From contig QYAI01000027.1 of assembly GCA_003988855.1 (NCBI GenBank), positions 62,001 through 126,000 on the forward strand: a stretch of 64,000 nt of DNA, given 5' to 3'. Below, piece by piece: positions 11,578 to 21,629 of the stretch. A program made the translations under genes and the position numbers. Under the pieces are notes generated by a model. It was not told the DNA's origin. It worked only from the letters and a program-made list of their open reading frames with translations, and ran no database searches. The stretch is from Arachnopeziza araneosa. Taxonomy: Eukaryota; Ascomycota; Leotiomycetes; Helotiales; Arachnopezizaceae. The stretch's first letter is position 1; every line of letters starts with the position of its first letter.

Positions 11578-12879
11578 ATGACCATCAAACCTCCTACGAA
11601 ACCTTGGAAACTACCACCTCACAAGTCCTACACTTTTAGAAACTGCAATCTGGTGGATACAATTGTTGGGACTGTTATACCGCATCAGACGGTGAAAATC
11701 TCTGGCGGATTCATAACGTCAGTATCAAAGACTGAGCATAATCAGCCAGATGAAGACTCAATTGATCTAAATGGAAAATACCTCTGTCCAGGCCTCATTG
11801 ATAACCATGTCCACATTTCGGCAGTGCCAGGAGAGGAAGATTTGAGCGATCTATACAACGTAGACGCTACAGTTTCAACACTGAGGCAACCATATGTCTG
11901 TCAGCAAATGCTACATCGAGGATTCACCTCTGTGAGAGATTGTGGAGGAGCTTCTCTGGCATTGAAACAAGCCATTGAGGAGGGACTGATTCACGGACCT
12001 AGATTATTCATTGCTGGTCATGCGCTGACCCAAACTGGAGGGCATGGAGATGTTCGAGGACCGCATAATCATACGGATTGCTGTGGAGGGACAGTGATAG
12101 CCTTGGGAAAGCTATGCGATGGAGTTACAGAGTGTCTGAAAGCTGCGCGAGAGGAGCTACGCTGTGGAGCCGACTTCATCAAAATCATGGCCGGAGGAGG
12201 AGTTGCCAGTCCCACTGATAAGCTTGAGAATGTTCAATTTACAGGAGAAGAAGTGAGGGCTATTTCAGAAGTTGCAAGGAACAGCAACACGTATGTGACT
12301 GCGCATGCGTACACACCAAAGTCGATTTGGCATGCAATCGATAATGGGGCGACTGGAATTGAACATGGAAATCTGATTGATGAAGAGACGGCCAAGTATA
12401 TGGCTGAGAGGGATGTCTTCTTGACCCCAACTTTGATTACATATGCTGAGATGGCTTCTACGGGATTCTTACCTCCGGAGTCGGAAGAGAAAAACAAAGC
12501 TGTCCTGAAAGCTGGTCTCCATTCTTTAGAGATTGCCTCAAATGCCGGAGTGACCATCTGCTACGGAACTGATCTTCTCGGTCCTTTGGGTATTGCACAG
12601 ACAAAGGAATTTGCATTAAGGTCGCAAGCTCTAAGTCCGAAAGCGATACTACAAAGTGCTACTATCAACCCAGCAAAGAGAATGGGAAAGTTGGGGTGGA
12701 TTGGAGAGGGATATGTGGCTGATATGTTGGTCTTGAATGAAAATCCTTTGGAGAATATTGTGATTTTTGATCAGCCTGATAAGCATTTATTGGCCGTGAT
12801 CAAAGACGGAAGGGTCTTTCATAGCAAGTGGACAAAACTACCACAAGATGTAGTAAAAGAGAGTAAAATGATTGAGTGA
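11578..12879 (+). CDS. Metal-dependent amidohydrolase (imidazolonepropionase/ochratoxinase-like)
   Basis: Single exon. I start at 11578 (MTIKPPTKPWKLPPHKSYTF), 433 residues; an in-frame ATT/ATG-poor extension back to 11512 looks like leader sequence. The amidohydrolase superfamily layout is clear: a beta-sandwich start (YTFRNCNLVDT), the metal motif GLIDNHVHIS, the bridging Lys in FIKIMAGGG, His in VTAHAY and GIEHGN, and the Asp in CYGTDLLG. The C-terminal SPKAILQSATINPAKRMGKLG and GYVADMLVLNENPLEN are typical of the imidazolonepropionase-related group, which includes Xaa-Pro dipeptidases and ochratoxinase. All metal ligands are present, so it should be active, probably on an amide bond. The natural substrate cannot be read from the sequence. 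No signal peptide; likely cytosolic. Confidence 0.88.
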   Translation: MTIKPPTKPWKLPPHKSYTFRNCNLVDTIVGTVIPHQTVKISGGFITSVSKTEHNQPDEDSIDLNGKYLCPGLIDNHVHISAVPGEEDLSDLYNVDATVSTLRQPYVCQQMLHRGFTSVRDCGGASLALKQAIEEGLIHGPRLFIAGHALTQTGGHGDVRGPHNHTDCCGGTVIALGKLCDGVTECLKAAREELRCGADFIKIMAGGGVASPTDKLENVQFTGEEVRAISEVARNSNTYVTAHAYTPKSIWHAIDNGATGIEHGNLIDEETAKYMAERDVFLTPTLITYAEMASTGFLPPESEEKNKAVLKAGLHSLEIASNAGVTICYGTDLLGPLGIAQTKEFALRSQALSPKAILQSATINPAKRMGKLGWIGEGYVADMLVLNENPLENIVIFDQPDKHLLAVIKDGRVFHSKWTKLPQDVVKESKMIE

Positions 12880-13216
12880 TATGCCGTATTAGGTATCCAG
12901 GTAACCTTAGAATGTCATGTCCATACCCTAGCAATGTATAAGAAAAGGTGATCCAATATAAACTCTCTTACCTTCTCTTCTTTCTACTCCCGTCTATCTA
13001 TTTCCTTGCCATCTTGTCATTACCTCTTATTTTAGCTTCCATGGTCGCATATTCGAATGAGAAGAGAGGGGAGGCCAGGAAACTGGCTGGCCGCCCAAAA
13101 TAGTAAGCGAAGGCAAGGATTAAATATATCCAGCTATCTTATCGCGTAATCCCTGCGACCTTGCCCTTACAGTACAGTACAGTACTGTACATCCTTCAAC
13201 TAAGCTGACTGCAACC
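12880..13216. promoter_or_regulatory. Intergenic stretch with a GTAC palindrome
   Basis: Promoter of the F-box-like gene. Three ACAGT units from 13169 run into the perfect 14-base palindrome GTACAGTACTGTAC (13177-13190), 27 bases before the next ATG. Significance unknown. Confidence 0.4.
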
Positions 13217-14768
13217 ATGGACTCGCCATCAATCTTTGAAAACCTCCCACAAATAGCCCATCGTTCAATTCTCCAGATCGTGCGTCGCCTCCCCATTCAA
13301 ATCATCTTGCATCTATAATCCGCCTCGCCCACTAACTCACGCTAGCTTCAAAACTGTGACCACCATGCCCTCCTATCTTTACGGTCTGTTTCTAAAGCAT
13401 GCAATAATATCGTCGAACAACTAATCTACCTCTCAATTACCCTTACGGAATCAAATCCATCGGGAAAAAATAGCGCTTGGGATCTTACCAAAAGACTCAT
13501 TCATCGTCTCTTGACCCCCGAAGATAGGCTCAGGACGTATGTGAGAGAGTTGGTGATTGAGAAGTGGTGGGACGACGGTGACGAGGAGAAAGAACCTGGT
13601 ATGGAGTGTATTATTCTCCAGCAGATACTTGAGGCCATTACAGATTTAAGAAGATTTTCGTGCGTGTTTAAAGTACATGTGGGGAGATCAGCTGACTCAA
13701 ATGCAGTTGGATGGCCGAAACCCCTATCCCGAAGCCTGTTCTGGCAGGATTACATAAATTTTGGCCTGATGCTCGCCTTTCCGTTTCCAATACCACCAGA
13801 ACCCCGCGTGGGAGTAGGTGGATGATGGTAGACATCGATCTTCTGAGTAGCCCGCAGCTTTACAGCTTGAAATACCTTACTTTGAGAGAATGGCCAGCCA
13901 CGACTTCCGAGCTCCCGCTGCTAAGAGCAATCTTATGCAATAATAAGAACCTACGCATCTTGCACCTTGACATAGGTTTAGATAACAAGTATTTTTTGAG
14001 TTCAGTCTAGGCACTTTCAGAGCAGCGAGGAATTGCATAGGGCAAAAATGGCCCTTTGAACTTACAATTTCAGAAAGAGGACAGTTTTCCACCATTGGAG
14101 GAGCTCAGTATTCTTTCTTCGTATTATGAGTTTTCATCCTATCACTCCGCTGCATGGAAAGAGTGTATGGATTGGACGCACCTCACAACTTTGGATCTCG
14201 GTGACAGGTGTCCTGCTTCATTCTTAACTACACTGCGGGGATCGCTACCTCAATTAAGTTGTCTGAAATTGATGCTCATTTTGGGTGAGCATGAAGAATT
14301 CCAGTACAGGAATGTGGCACAAGTTGGTGATTTCCTTGATTCAATTGATTTGCAGATGGAAGCAAGAACACAAGATGGAGGCAGGGAGGTAGTTGACTGG
14401 GTATGTGACCTTATCTACCGTTGAAAAGATGCAACTAACATATTAAAACCTTTAAGCCACGAAGGGAATTCTCTATTTTGGCGTGCTTCTCACAGCTAGA
14501 ATCTCTTACTCTTCATTTCAGTTTGACTCCAGGGCAAGCTGTGGGAGAGGCAGAAGCTCTCAATGAAGCAGCTACCCTGTTCCAAACCTTCAATAAACGT
14601 AACGCGAGAAGTAGGTTAGGGCTGCTAGAGCTTAGGGTAAGGGAAAAGAAGTTCCGGTTGTTTCACATGAATGATCCGAGTCTGATTGTAGTTCGAATCA
14701 AAAAAGTCAAAGGTGCTGAGACAAGGAAGATTGCTGCATTCACTGCGGAGGTCAAATCAGGTTCCTGA
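13217..14768 (+). CDS. F-box-like protein, LRR-type C-terminus
   Basis: Exons 13217-13279, 13346-13659, 13707 to about 14004, about 14074-14400 and 14457-14768. The N-terminus MDSPSIFENLPQIAHRSILQ joins across the first intron to LQNCDHHALLSLRSVSKACN, the pattern of a short F-box-like domain. The rest has irregular leucine-rich segments (LYSLKYLTLREWP, NKNLRILHLDIGL, LEELSILSS, LTTLDLGDR, LSCLKLMLIL, LESLTLHFSL) as in fungal F-box proteins of unknown target. Such proteins link substrates to SCF ubiquitin ligases. The third splice junction is uncertain: the best donor (13989) does not keep the frame with the best acceptor (14074), so either a weak donor near 14005 is used or there is a small frameshift. 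Function is therefore tentative. Confidence 0.6.
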
Positions 14769-14862
14769 GGGTTTTCAATCAAATACCAAAGGTTATTTGT
14801 ACGAACTTAATGATCAGTGATGACGTGTAGAGAAATTCAAGGTCTGTACAGTAGTCTCCTCA

Positions 14863-14887
14863 CTCCGACTTGCTCCGCTCCGCTCCG
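14863..14887. promoter_or_regulatory. Four CTCCG motifs just before the Zn2Cys6 gene
   Basis: CTCCG occurs at 14863, 14873, 14878 and 14883, ending 14 bases before the ATG at 14902. Reversed, these are CGGAG, containing the CGG triplet Zn2Cys6 proteins bind. The same word is clustered upstream of the convergent aminotransferase gene, so autoregulation and shared control are plausible. Binding is not shown. Confidence 0.4.
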
Positions 14888-14901
14888 AGAAGAGTCGAAA
14901 A

Positions 14902-17176
14902 ATGGACAACCCAGCGCAGATGCTCAGCACTTCTTGCCTTTATCCCCAAATCTACTTTGAAGACTTAGATCGCGACCTTCGCATCGGATTTGGTGGCATG
15001 GATTTGAAACGGGCAGCTTGTGATCCGTGTAGAAAAGGCAAACTTGCGTGTAGCCACGAGCGTCCGGTGTGCGCCCGGTGCAAGCAGAGCGAGGGAAAAG
15101 CGAGCTTTTGCGTCTACAGAGCCGCACCGTTCAAGAGGAGACCGAGACGGTCCAGCCGCTCCCGTGTTTCCTTTCTGCCCCGCGAAAACCAGCAGTCTCA
15201 GTACACGCACCTTTTCTTATGGATGTTGCGTACTAATACGCGATCAGTCGTCCATCTCCCGAGTTGCTGCAGGCCCCTGATACGCAAGGGCACAATCACT
15301 ACCCCAACCCGGGCTACCTTGGTCCCTCGAGTCATGCTGCGATCTTTGATCACATCTTGCCCGAACAGGACTCCGGTCGTGATGCTCTGTCACGGTTGTT
15401 GCCTGTCTCGGTTTCGTTGGACGAGCACCCATCGGCGAAGCAAGGTGCACTGCTCACGAGACAGCTTCTCACCTCGTTCGATTTGGGTGCTTTAGAAAGC
15501 CTCGTCGCTTTCTGGCGCGCAACAGGCGTCAATCTTGTTGTCGCCGAGCCTCTTGTAGACCTCTGTGCCGACAGCCTGAATTACACATCGTTGTCGACGT
15601 TCCAAGGCTCGGAGTGGCATCTTCAATTCTCCGCACAGCTCTTGCAGAATACGACATGTCCGGTCAAATTTGATTGTGGATCAACAATTTCTACCTACTC
15701 GGCCCAATTTCTGGGTACTCACACACGCTGGGAAACCTTCGGCATCTTCCTCTCAGCAGCTGTTCAAGCAACAAGGGATGTCCCATTCTTTCCTTCCTTG
15801 TATAGGACATCAAACGAAAACCAGGAGCTTCGACGCCTCTTAACCAGCTTGATTGACTGCTCTCTCGATATCTGCCTGTCTACAGATTGTTTGAATGATT
15901 TGCAATTGATCCTCCAATATGAGAACTTCATTGTCCACTCATATGTGGACGGAGATCAGAGTAGGTCAGAAGATGCCAATGTTTAAGGCGCAGCCGCTGA
16001 TGATCAAGGCTATCGCTACTGGAGAACTCTCGGAGACGTTATTGGTTCTGTTTCTGCTCTCGGGTACCATGAGAACATTGATAGCAAGCCTGGGACGCCT
16101 CACTTCCTCCTGGAGTTGCGGAAAACTATATTTGCTAGCACCTACTCTGCGGATAAAAACGTCTCTATTTTTCTTGGCCGCCCATTAAGAATGAGCAAAA
16201 GGTTTTGCCATTTCCAGGCCCCACGGTGTCAGCAACCTGAATGCGAAGATATATCCTTGATAGACGAGCAAGGAGGTATTTGCGATTGGAAGCCAGATGA
16301 ACATATTAGCTACGGAGCAGCGACTCGCTGCTCTGCGCTGTGCGCATCAATTAAAGAGGAAGTTTTGGAGCTACTCTTTGACCGCAATCGCTCTAAGAAC
16401 CATGAAAATGCCAGGTAATTTATATTGTTAGGTTTTACTAAAGCAGCTAACTTATGTAGTAGTGCACTTCAAACGACGGCGGATGCTTACTGGAATGCAC
16501 TGCCATCTCACTTCCGCTTTGAAGGGAGTTTGAAGCACTCCAACCACAATCCATTCGAACGCGACTTCCTGATCGGCATACGCCTCGACTACCTGCACAT
16601 CTCTTTTTTGCTCCGGCGACTCTTGCTACGTCGTTTAGCAGAGCCAGATTTTGCAATAATCGAGGTGGCTCAAGAAATGCTCCACCTTGTTGTAGAGGCT
16701 ATTCTTCTTCGCGAGGAACTTGTCAACTCAGGTACCGGGCTTGACTGGAAGGTAGACACTCGAAAAGTTTTCTGAACAGATACTGACGCTAATAGATCGC
16801 CTATTATGGTCTTCCTAGCGCTGGAATATTATTGCTAGCAATAGTCAGGCAACAAAGTGACGCGAACGACCCACCAGTTATAAGCTCCAAAGTTTTGGAA
16901 GATCTCACCGTCCTCGCAGCTGAAGTAGAGAGGGGAACTGTAGTGCGGCGTCAGGAGCCAAATTATGCATTGATTTCGAAGGCTACACAAGCAGTTCAGC
17001 GCTTTCTCGACCGTATTCGGTCTGAGGAGAGGACAGAAGTGGTAGACCAAGAGCAAATCTTATTTCAGTCTGACCGCGACTGGCTGGCACAATGGGACCA
17101 CGACCCACGAGACTTTGATATTGAGTTCTGGCAAGGGCTTGAAGATCACTCGTCCTTGTTTAATCTAGATTCCTAG
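14902..17176 (+). CDS. Zn2Cys6 transcription factor with fungal-specific TF domain
   Basis: Five exons: 14902-15200, 15248-15960, 16009-16414, 16460-16751 and 16796-17176, with introns of 44-48 bp. They join to about 696 residues. The binuclear zinc cluster reads ACDPCRKGKLACSHERPVC then ARC and a last Cys (Cx2Cx6Cx6Cx2Cx9C), followed by a basic tail (RRPRRSSRSR). The middle region includes YRYWRTLGD after the second intron, and ELRKTIFASTYSADKNVSIF then LGRPLRMS, the fungal TF middle homology region. A second ATG at 14998, directly before the zinc cluster, is an alternative start. It is a nuclear DNA-binding regulator. It faces an aminotransferase gene 220 bp downstream, and both promoters carry CGGAG words, so that gene is a possible target. 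Confidence 0.88.
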
Positions 17177-17394
17177 TCATCGGCTAAGAGTTGACAAATT
17201 CGATAAAATCAAAATGCAAAAAGTGTTATCATTTGCTCAAAATTCACATTTTAGAAGTATAAAAACAGAAAATAATTTTTTAAATTCATAGAGCTCAGAA
17301 GACATTCGAGCATCTGTTCCAGAAATAATCTCGCTGGTCGTGTACTTTCAGTTCGACTCCAACTGGTTCTATTTAGGGTGGGATGATTGCGTAT

Positions 17395-18930
17395 TTAAAC
17401 CTGCACAAGTCCAAATTCTTTCTTAACAGCATCTGCTACAATGCGTACACCTTCCTCCAGCTCAGACTCAGCAGCAGCGGCATATGTGAGGCGCAGGTAC
17501 ACCTCGCTCCAAGGCTTGATACCAACTGCAAACAACGAACCCATTGTGACGTGCACACCATTCTCCAGAGCACTAGCCGATATTCGTGCCTCTATGTCGA
17601 GCGCGTGAGCCGCGCGAGTATCTATGGAGAGCTTATCCTGGCAATGAAAGGTCGGGTGCTTTTCAAGATCAAGACGCAGCCAGAGAAACATGCCACAGCG
17701 TGGTGAAGCCCAATGACAGAGCTCCAGTGGAAGATGCTTTTCCAAAGCGCGCTGGATAATATCTCGTCGCCGGTGGTACCTTAGTGAGAGACGTGCCAGC
17801 CAGCAAAATAATCCTCGATGTCCCCAGCTGTGCTCAAGTAGCTGGCATAGCATGAGTTGTGACGGACCACTGGCTGTGATAGCATCAGTCTCGTTGTAGG
17901 CAACAAATTTGTCGATAATCCGAGTGCTTGCTGTCACCCATCCCGCTCGAAGCCCAGGACTGAGGATCTTTGAGGCGGAGTCGAGTCGCACAACGCGGCC
18001 AGATCGATCCATCGAGAGAAATGATGGTATGAGAGAAGACAAGTAGTCCACCGGCCCATCTATGTCTGCATTTTCAGCACGGCTGTTCATTCGAGTCTTG
18101 TCGTCGAAGATCCCGAAGTTTAGAAAAAGATATGGATCGTCTTCGATTATAACCAAGTCATGTCTCTCAGCAATCTTGTAAATAGCATTCCTTCTGTCGC
18201 TTGATTGCGTACAGCTTGTTGGATTTTGGCCAGAAGGAATTGTGTAAAGCAATCTTGGTTTTGGTCCGTGTGACGAATCCCAGGTGCTCAGTATTTCATC
18301 CAAGGCATCGGGGCGAATACCATCGGAATCCATGGCCACTCCTCGAATTTGGGTGCCGACCAAAGCCGCCACATCAGAAAAGCCAGGATAGGTATATTCC
18401 TCAGAAAGGACCGTCTCCCCAACATTACAAAAGACCCGAAGCGCGATCTCCATGGAGGATGTTGATCCACAAGTGAGGCACACGCTCCAGTCGCTGTATG
18501 GGGGGTCATGTACAATCTCTACATGCTCAGTCAAAAAGCGAACCAGTGGTGGTGACCCAGTAGAATCCCCATAGTTGAGAGCCTTTTCGATATCGTAGCC
18601 GTGTTGTTGATGGCCGTCATGCTTGGGGCCGATAGTTTCTGCTGATGGAGATAATCCAAAAACAGCAGAGTTCCAGGGGTAGAGCTCAGCATTTGGTCGA
18701 CCGACGCCCAGGCGAATGGTTTTTTGCTTATCATCGAGAGCGGCCAATTGTTTGATCTGTGAATGGCCGAAACAGCGACTTTCAAGACTCAAGTGGTGAT
18801 CTATTGGCTTTGATTTCGGTTTGTTTTTGGCATTTGGCGACTTGAAAGATTCAGATGATGCAACGCCAGAGGATATCGGTGCTGAAGCAGCTCGAATTCG
18901 TTCCACATCTTCCATTGCAAGGCGCGCCAT
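17395..18930 (-). CDS. PLP-dependent aminotransferase, ARO8/aminoadipate-type (class I/II)
   Basis: Intronless, 511 residues. Fold-type I motifs are in order: SPPLVRFLTEHV, the NPT site in YTIPSGQNPTSCTQSSDRR, the cofactor Asp and Tyr in IIEDDPYLFLNFG, and the Schiff-base Lys in SASKILSPGLRAGW. The closest family is the ARO8/KAT-II group, which transaminates aromatic amino acids, kynurenine or 2-aminoadipate. The usual QNPTG is QNPTS here. No targeting peptide is evident, so probably cytosolic. Convergent with the Zn2Cys6 gene, with 218 bp between stop codons. Three CGGAG words lie 120-161 bp upstream of the start. The pair may form a small catabolic or secondary-metabolic unit, which is inference. 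Confidence 0.87.
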   Translation of the reverse strand: MARLAMEDVERIRAASAPISSGVASSESFKSPNAKNKPKSKPIDHHLSLESRCFGHSQIKQLAALDDKQKTIRLGVGRPNAELYPWNSAVFGLSPSAETIGPKHDGHQQHGYDIEKALNYGDSTGSPPLVRFLTEHVEIVHDPPYSDWSVCLTCGSTSSMEIALRVFCNVGETVLSEEYTYPGFSDVAALVGTQIRGVAMDSDGIRPDALDEILSTWDSSHGPKPRLLYTIPSGQNPTSCTQSSDRRNAIYKIAERHDLVIIEDDPYLFLNFGIFDDKTRMNSRAENADIDGPVDYLSSLIPSFLSMDRSGRVVRLDSASKILSPGLRAGWVTASTRIIDKFVAYNETDAITASGPSQLMLCQLLEHSWGHRGLFCWLARLSLRYHRRRDIIQRALEKHLPLELCHWASPRCGMFLWLRLDLEKHPTFHCQDKLSIDTRAAHALDIEARISASALENGVHVTMGSLFAVGIKPWSEVYLRLTYAAAAESELEEGVRIVADAVKKEFGLVQV

Positions 18931-19417
18931 CTTGGTTTGACTTGAGTTATCAATGAGACGAGTGAACTCATCTGAGAGAAATTTAAAATGTTTTTTATAT
19001 GTCTTTTTTTGTTGAAAGGAAACAGCTTAGTTCCATGTTACAGTGGTCCCGGAGCAAAGAAGTCGGATCGGAGTGATCGAAGTGAACGGAGTGAGGTGCT
19101 ATTGGAGTGCTCTTGCAATACAAAAATAACTATTCACTTTCCATGCTTTGATTGAATAATTATAACAAACATGAATTATAATTTAGGTGTTGCCTTGGCC
19201 TTTATATCTCAAAGTAGGATTAGGATGCTTTGTTAGTAACAAATTGCGGCGTCCTTGATTTCTATGAGTGGGGGAGCCGCCCTTCAACACATCCCATTTT
19301 CGAAAATATCTTTTGGTTCAAATATTACCATCATCAAAGTTTCCCGCCAACCGAAAATATTATGACTTCGACCATTTGAAACCATGTGGAGTAGAAAGCT
19401 CAGCAAGTTTTCTTGTC
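18931..19417. promoter_or_regulatory. Upstream region of the aminotransferase with three CGGAG motifs
   Basis: CGGAG occurs at 19050, 19069 and 19087 (spacing 19 and 18 bp), and a further CGGAT lies at 19064. The rest is AT-rich and holds no gene. It also precedes the broken HET gene on the plus strand. Confidence 0.4.
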
Positions 19418-21052
19418 ATGCCGCTATATCAGCATCAGCCCATCTCAACCTCCGGGCAAATTCGCACCCTTTCACTCCAACCACCAACTACGGATGATCC
19501 AGAAGCTCTTTTCGGAGAGCTTGCGACCGTCGAACTTAAGGAACAACCAGTTTACGAGGCCTTGTCTTACTGCTGGGGGGCGTCGAAATTTTTTGAAAGC
19601 TTGCAGCTCCCTGACGGCCATTTGTTCATCACTGCCAATCTCGCTGCTGGCTTGAGGCGCTTGAGATTAGCTGATCAAGTTCGTGGACTTTGGGTCGACG
19701 CAATCTGTATCAACCAAAATGATAACATTGAGAAAGCACATCAAGTGCCTTTGATGTCAGGAGGCAATTGACTTCCTGAAGCTTGCTCTGCTTGGAAATA
19801 TAGCATTTCTTCGGAGTTCTTAAATCCAACAATATATAGCAACACTCTCAAAAAGAATGGCATCTCTAGGATTTCTGGAGATGAACTCACTGTAGCAATC
19901 AAAGTTCTCTGGCATTTGAACCATTTATCTGGACCATACAAGAACTATCTTCCAACCTATCAAAGGGCGATGAGAATGTTTCAGACGAGAGAATATATAC
20001 AATGCCCACCTGAAAATGATACTATACCACCGCTACACCAGCTTGAGGAAGAAAATCGCTCCCGTGAGCGTGGAAACGATTTGGATATAATATATGGCAT
20101 TATGGGGTTGAAGTTTTTTCCGTCAGATATTGAGCTTACTGTTGACTACGAAATTGACGTCGAAGAGCTCTTCATTACATTTGTAAGGAAATATCTCCAG
20201 AAAGGGATGCTCACTGTCCTTCCAAGAGATAAAGTGCTTGAGGAATCCCACAGGTCAAATCCAGGGCTGCCATCTTGGGTTCCTGACTATAGAGCACTTA
20301 CAAGAATTAGCACTGTTGAAAGGGAAATATTTTTTGCAGGCACTGCTCTTAATCCTAGTTTGATGACGAACAAAGATGAGCCTAGAATGATTGGAATTCA
20401 CGGCACCCTCATTGATACTGTCAGTCTAGTATCTCAGATTCCATTTGAATTCGGACAGAGCTTTTTCCTAGAGGACTTGCGGAGCTATATCGATGAGATG
20501 AGGTCGTTGTACAACAAGCTGCTATCAAGTTCCGGAAGCGCAGAAAAAAGTGATATGACTTTTGCTAGATTGCTCGTCCATGATGGTCGACCATTTCGGC
20601 AGAAGAACTTCTTGAAATGCACTGATCCAGAGTATTTGCTGAATAGACTACTCGATTTCAATGACTTCTACTCAGGCGAGAAATGCCAATTATCAAGTAG
20701 CGCCGCTCACTCCCTCGAAAATTACGGTAGCCAGAAATCGAGAGCACTAGAATATCTACATACAGTCGGAGCAAACTTGGTGGGGGGTGCAATCATTTTT
20801 ATTAAGAATGGACATATCGGCTTCGGTGCAAGATTCATAAAAGAAGATGATACAATTGCGGTGTTTGATAGCGCTGAAACGGCTTCGGTTCTGAGGAAGG
20901 TAGAAACACCCGTAAGTACAAATCAGGCTTTCATACAAGATGGCATCCAAAAATGGCGGTTGATAGGAGAGAGCTATGTCCAGTATTTTATGGATAATGA
21001 AGTCTCGGATCTAAGATACGATAACAAGAGGCAAAATTTCTTGCTAGTATAA
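19418..21052 (+). pseudogene. HET-domain protein, broken with loss of the central part of the HET domain
   Basis: The front piece (from MPLYQHQPISTSGQIRTLSL) has the first HET motifs, YEALSYCWGA and GLWVDAICINQND, then runs into a stop after about 117 residues. The back piece opens around 19916 and runs to 21052 with the later landmarks NDLDIIYGIMGL and LPSWVPDYRAL and a long C-terminal region. The usual block between INQxD and the DxxDxIYGLLGL-like motif, about 100 residues including the WLG motif, is missing. The 150 bases between the pieces contain stops in all plus-strand frames. HET proteins control nonself recognition and cell death at hyphal fusion. This copy seems disabled by deletion and point changes. 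It could instead be two truncated expressed products. Confidence 0.72.
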
Positions 21053-21629
21053 TTTAAGCCAAAACAAGAATTAACGGACTTGTAAGAAAAGAGCAGGTTC
21101 AAGGTACTTTATCGCCTGTGAATGTACTAAATCAAACTCCTATTTATCAATACATCCTTTGGTATGATATTAGCACTGTTGTTCACTTCTCAAGACTCAG
21201 CACACTTGCGTATATCTTACTTTTTATTCTCTATGGGGACCTATGGCCATTGGAGTCTCGTTTAACACGGGTGCTACGGAGCTTCTGCAGGACCCTACAA
21301 GTAAAAGCGTTAAGTGGTAATGTTGAAGGATTCGTTTCCTCGCAATCAAACTTCCCATTCCCTGCCTGCTGTCGGCGCAATCGGGAAGTAGGTGCGTTTC
21401 CTTGACTCCGCCCTCGTTGATGATGACCACCGGCGAAATCATCCGACCTTAGGCTCATTTGCCAATCAAAGCCCGCCCCGGCTCAGCTTTGACTCGGTTA
21501 TTGTTTAATATCCAAGATGACTCATCGTACGGTGGAGTCTCAACGAGAACACTCCACTCATTGTACTCAACAGTGTCAGTACCTTTCTGCGTTCAAATTT
21601 CTCCACAAAACTTCGAATATTTCCTTATT
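21053..21629. other. Intergenic stretch between two HET genes
   Basis: Only short open frames with no recognisable product. An in-frame extension back to 21459 precedes the chosen start of the next gene and is probably untranslated. Confidence 0.45.

Noticed and set aside
15961..15993. 33-bp intron in the first Zn2Cys6 gene ending at GCGCAG
   Set aside because: Too short for this locus. The acceptor at 16008 gives a 48-bp intron and the family-typical SYRYWRT join.
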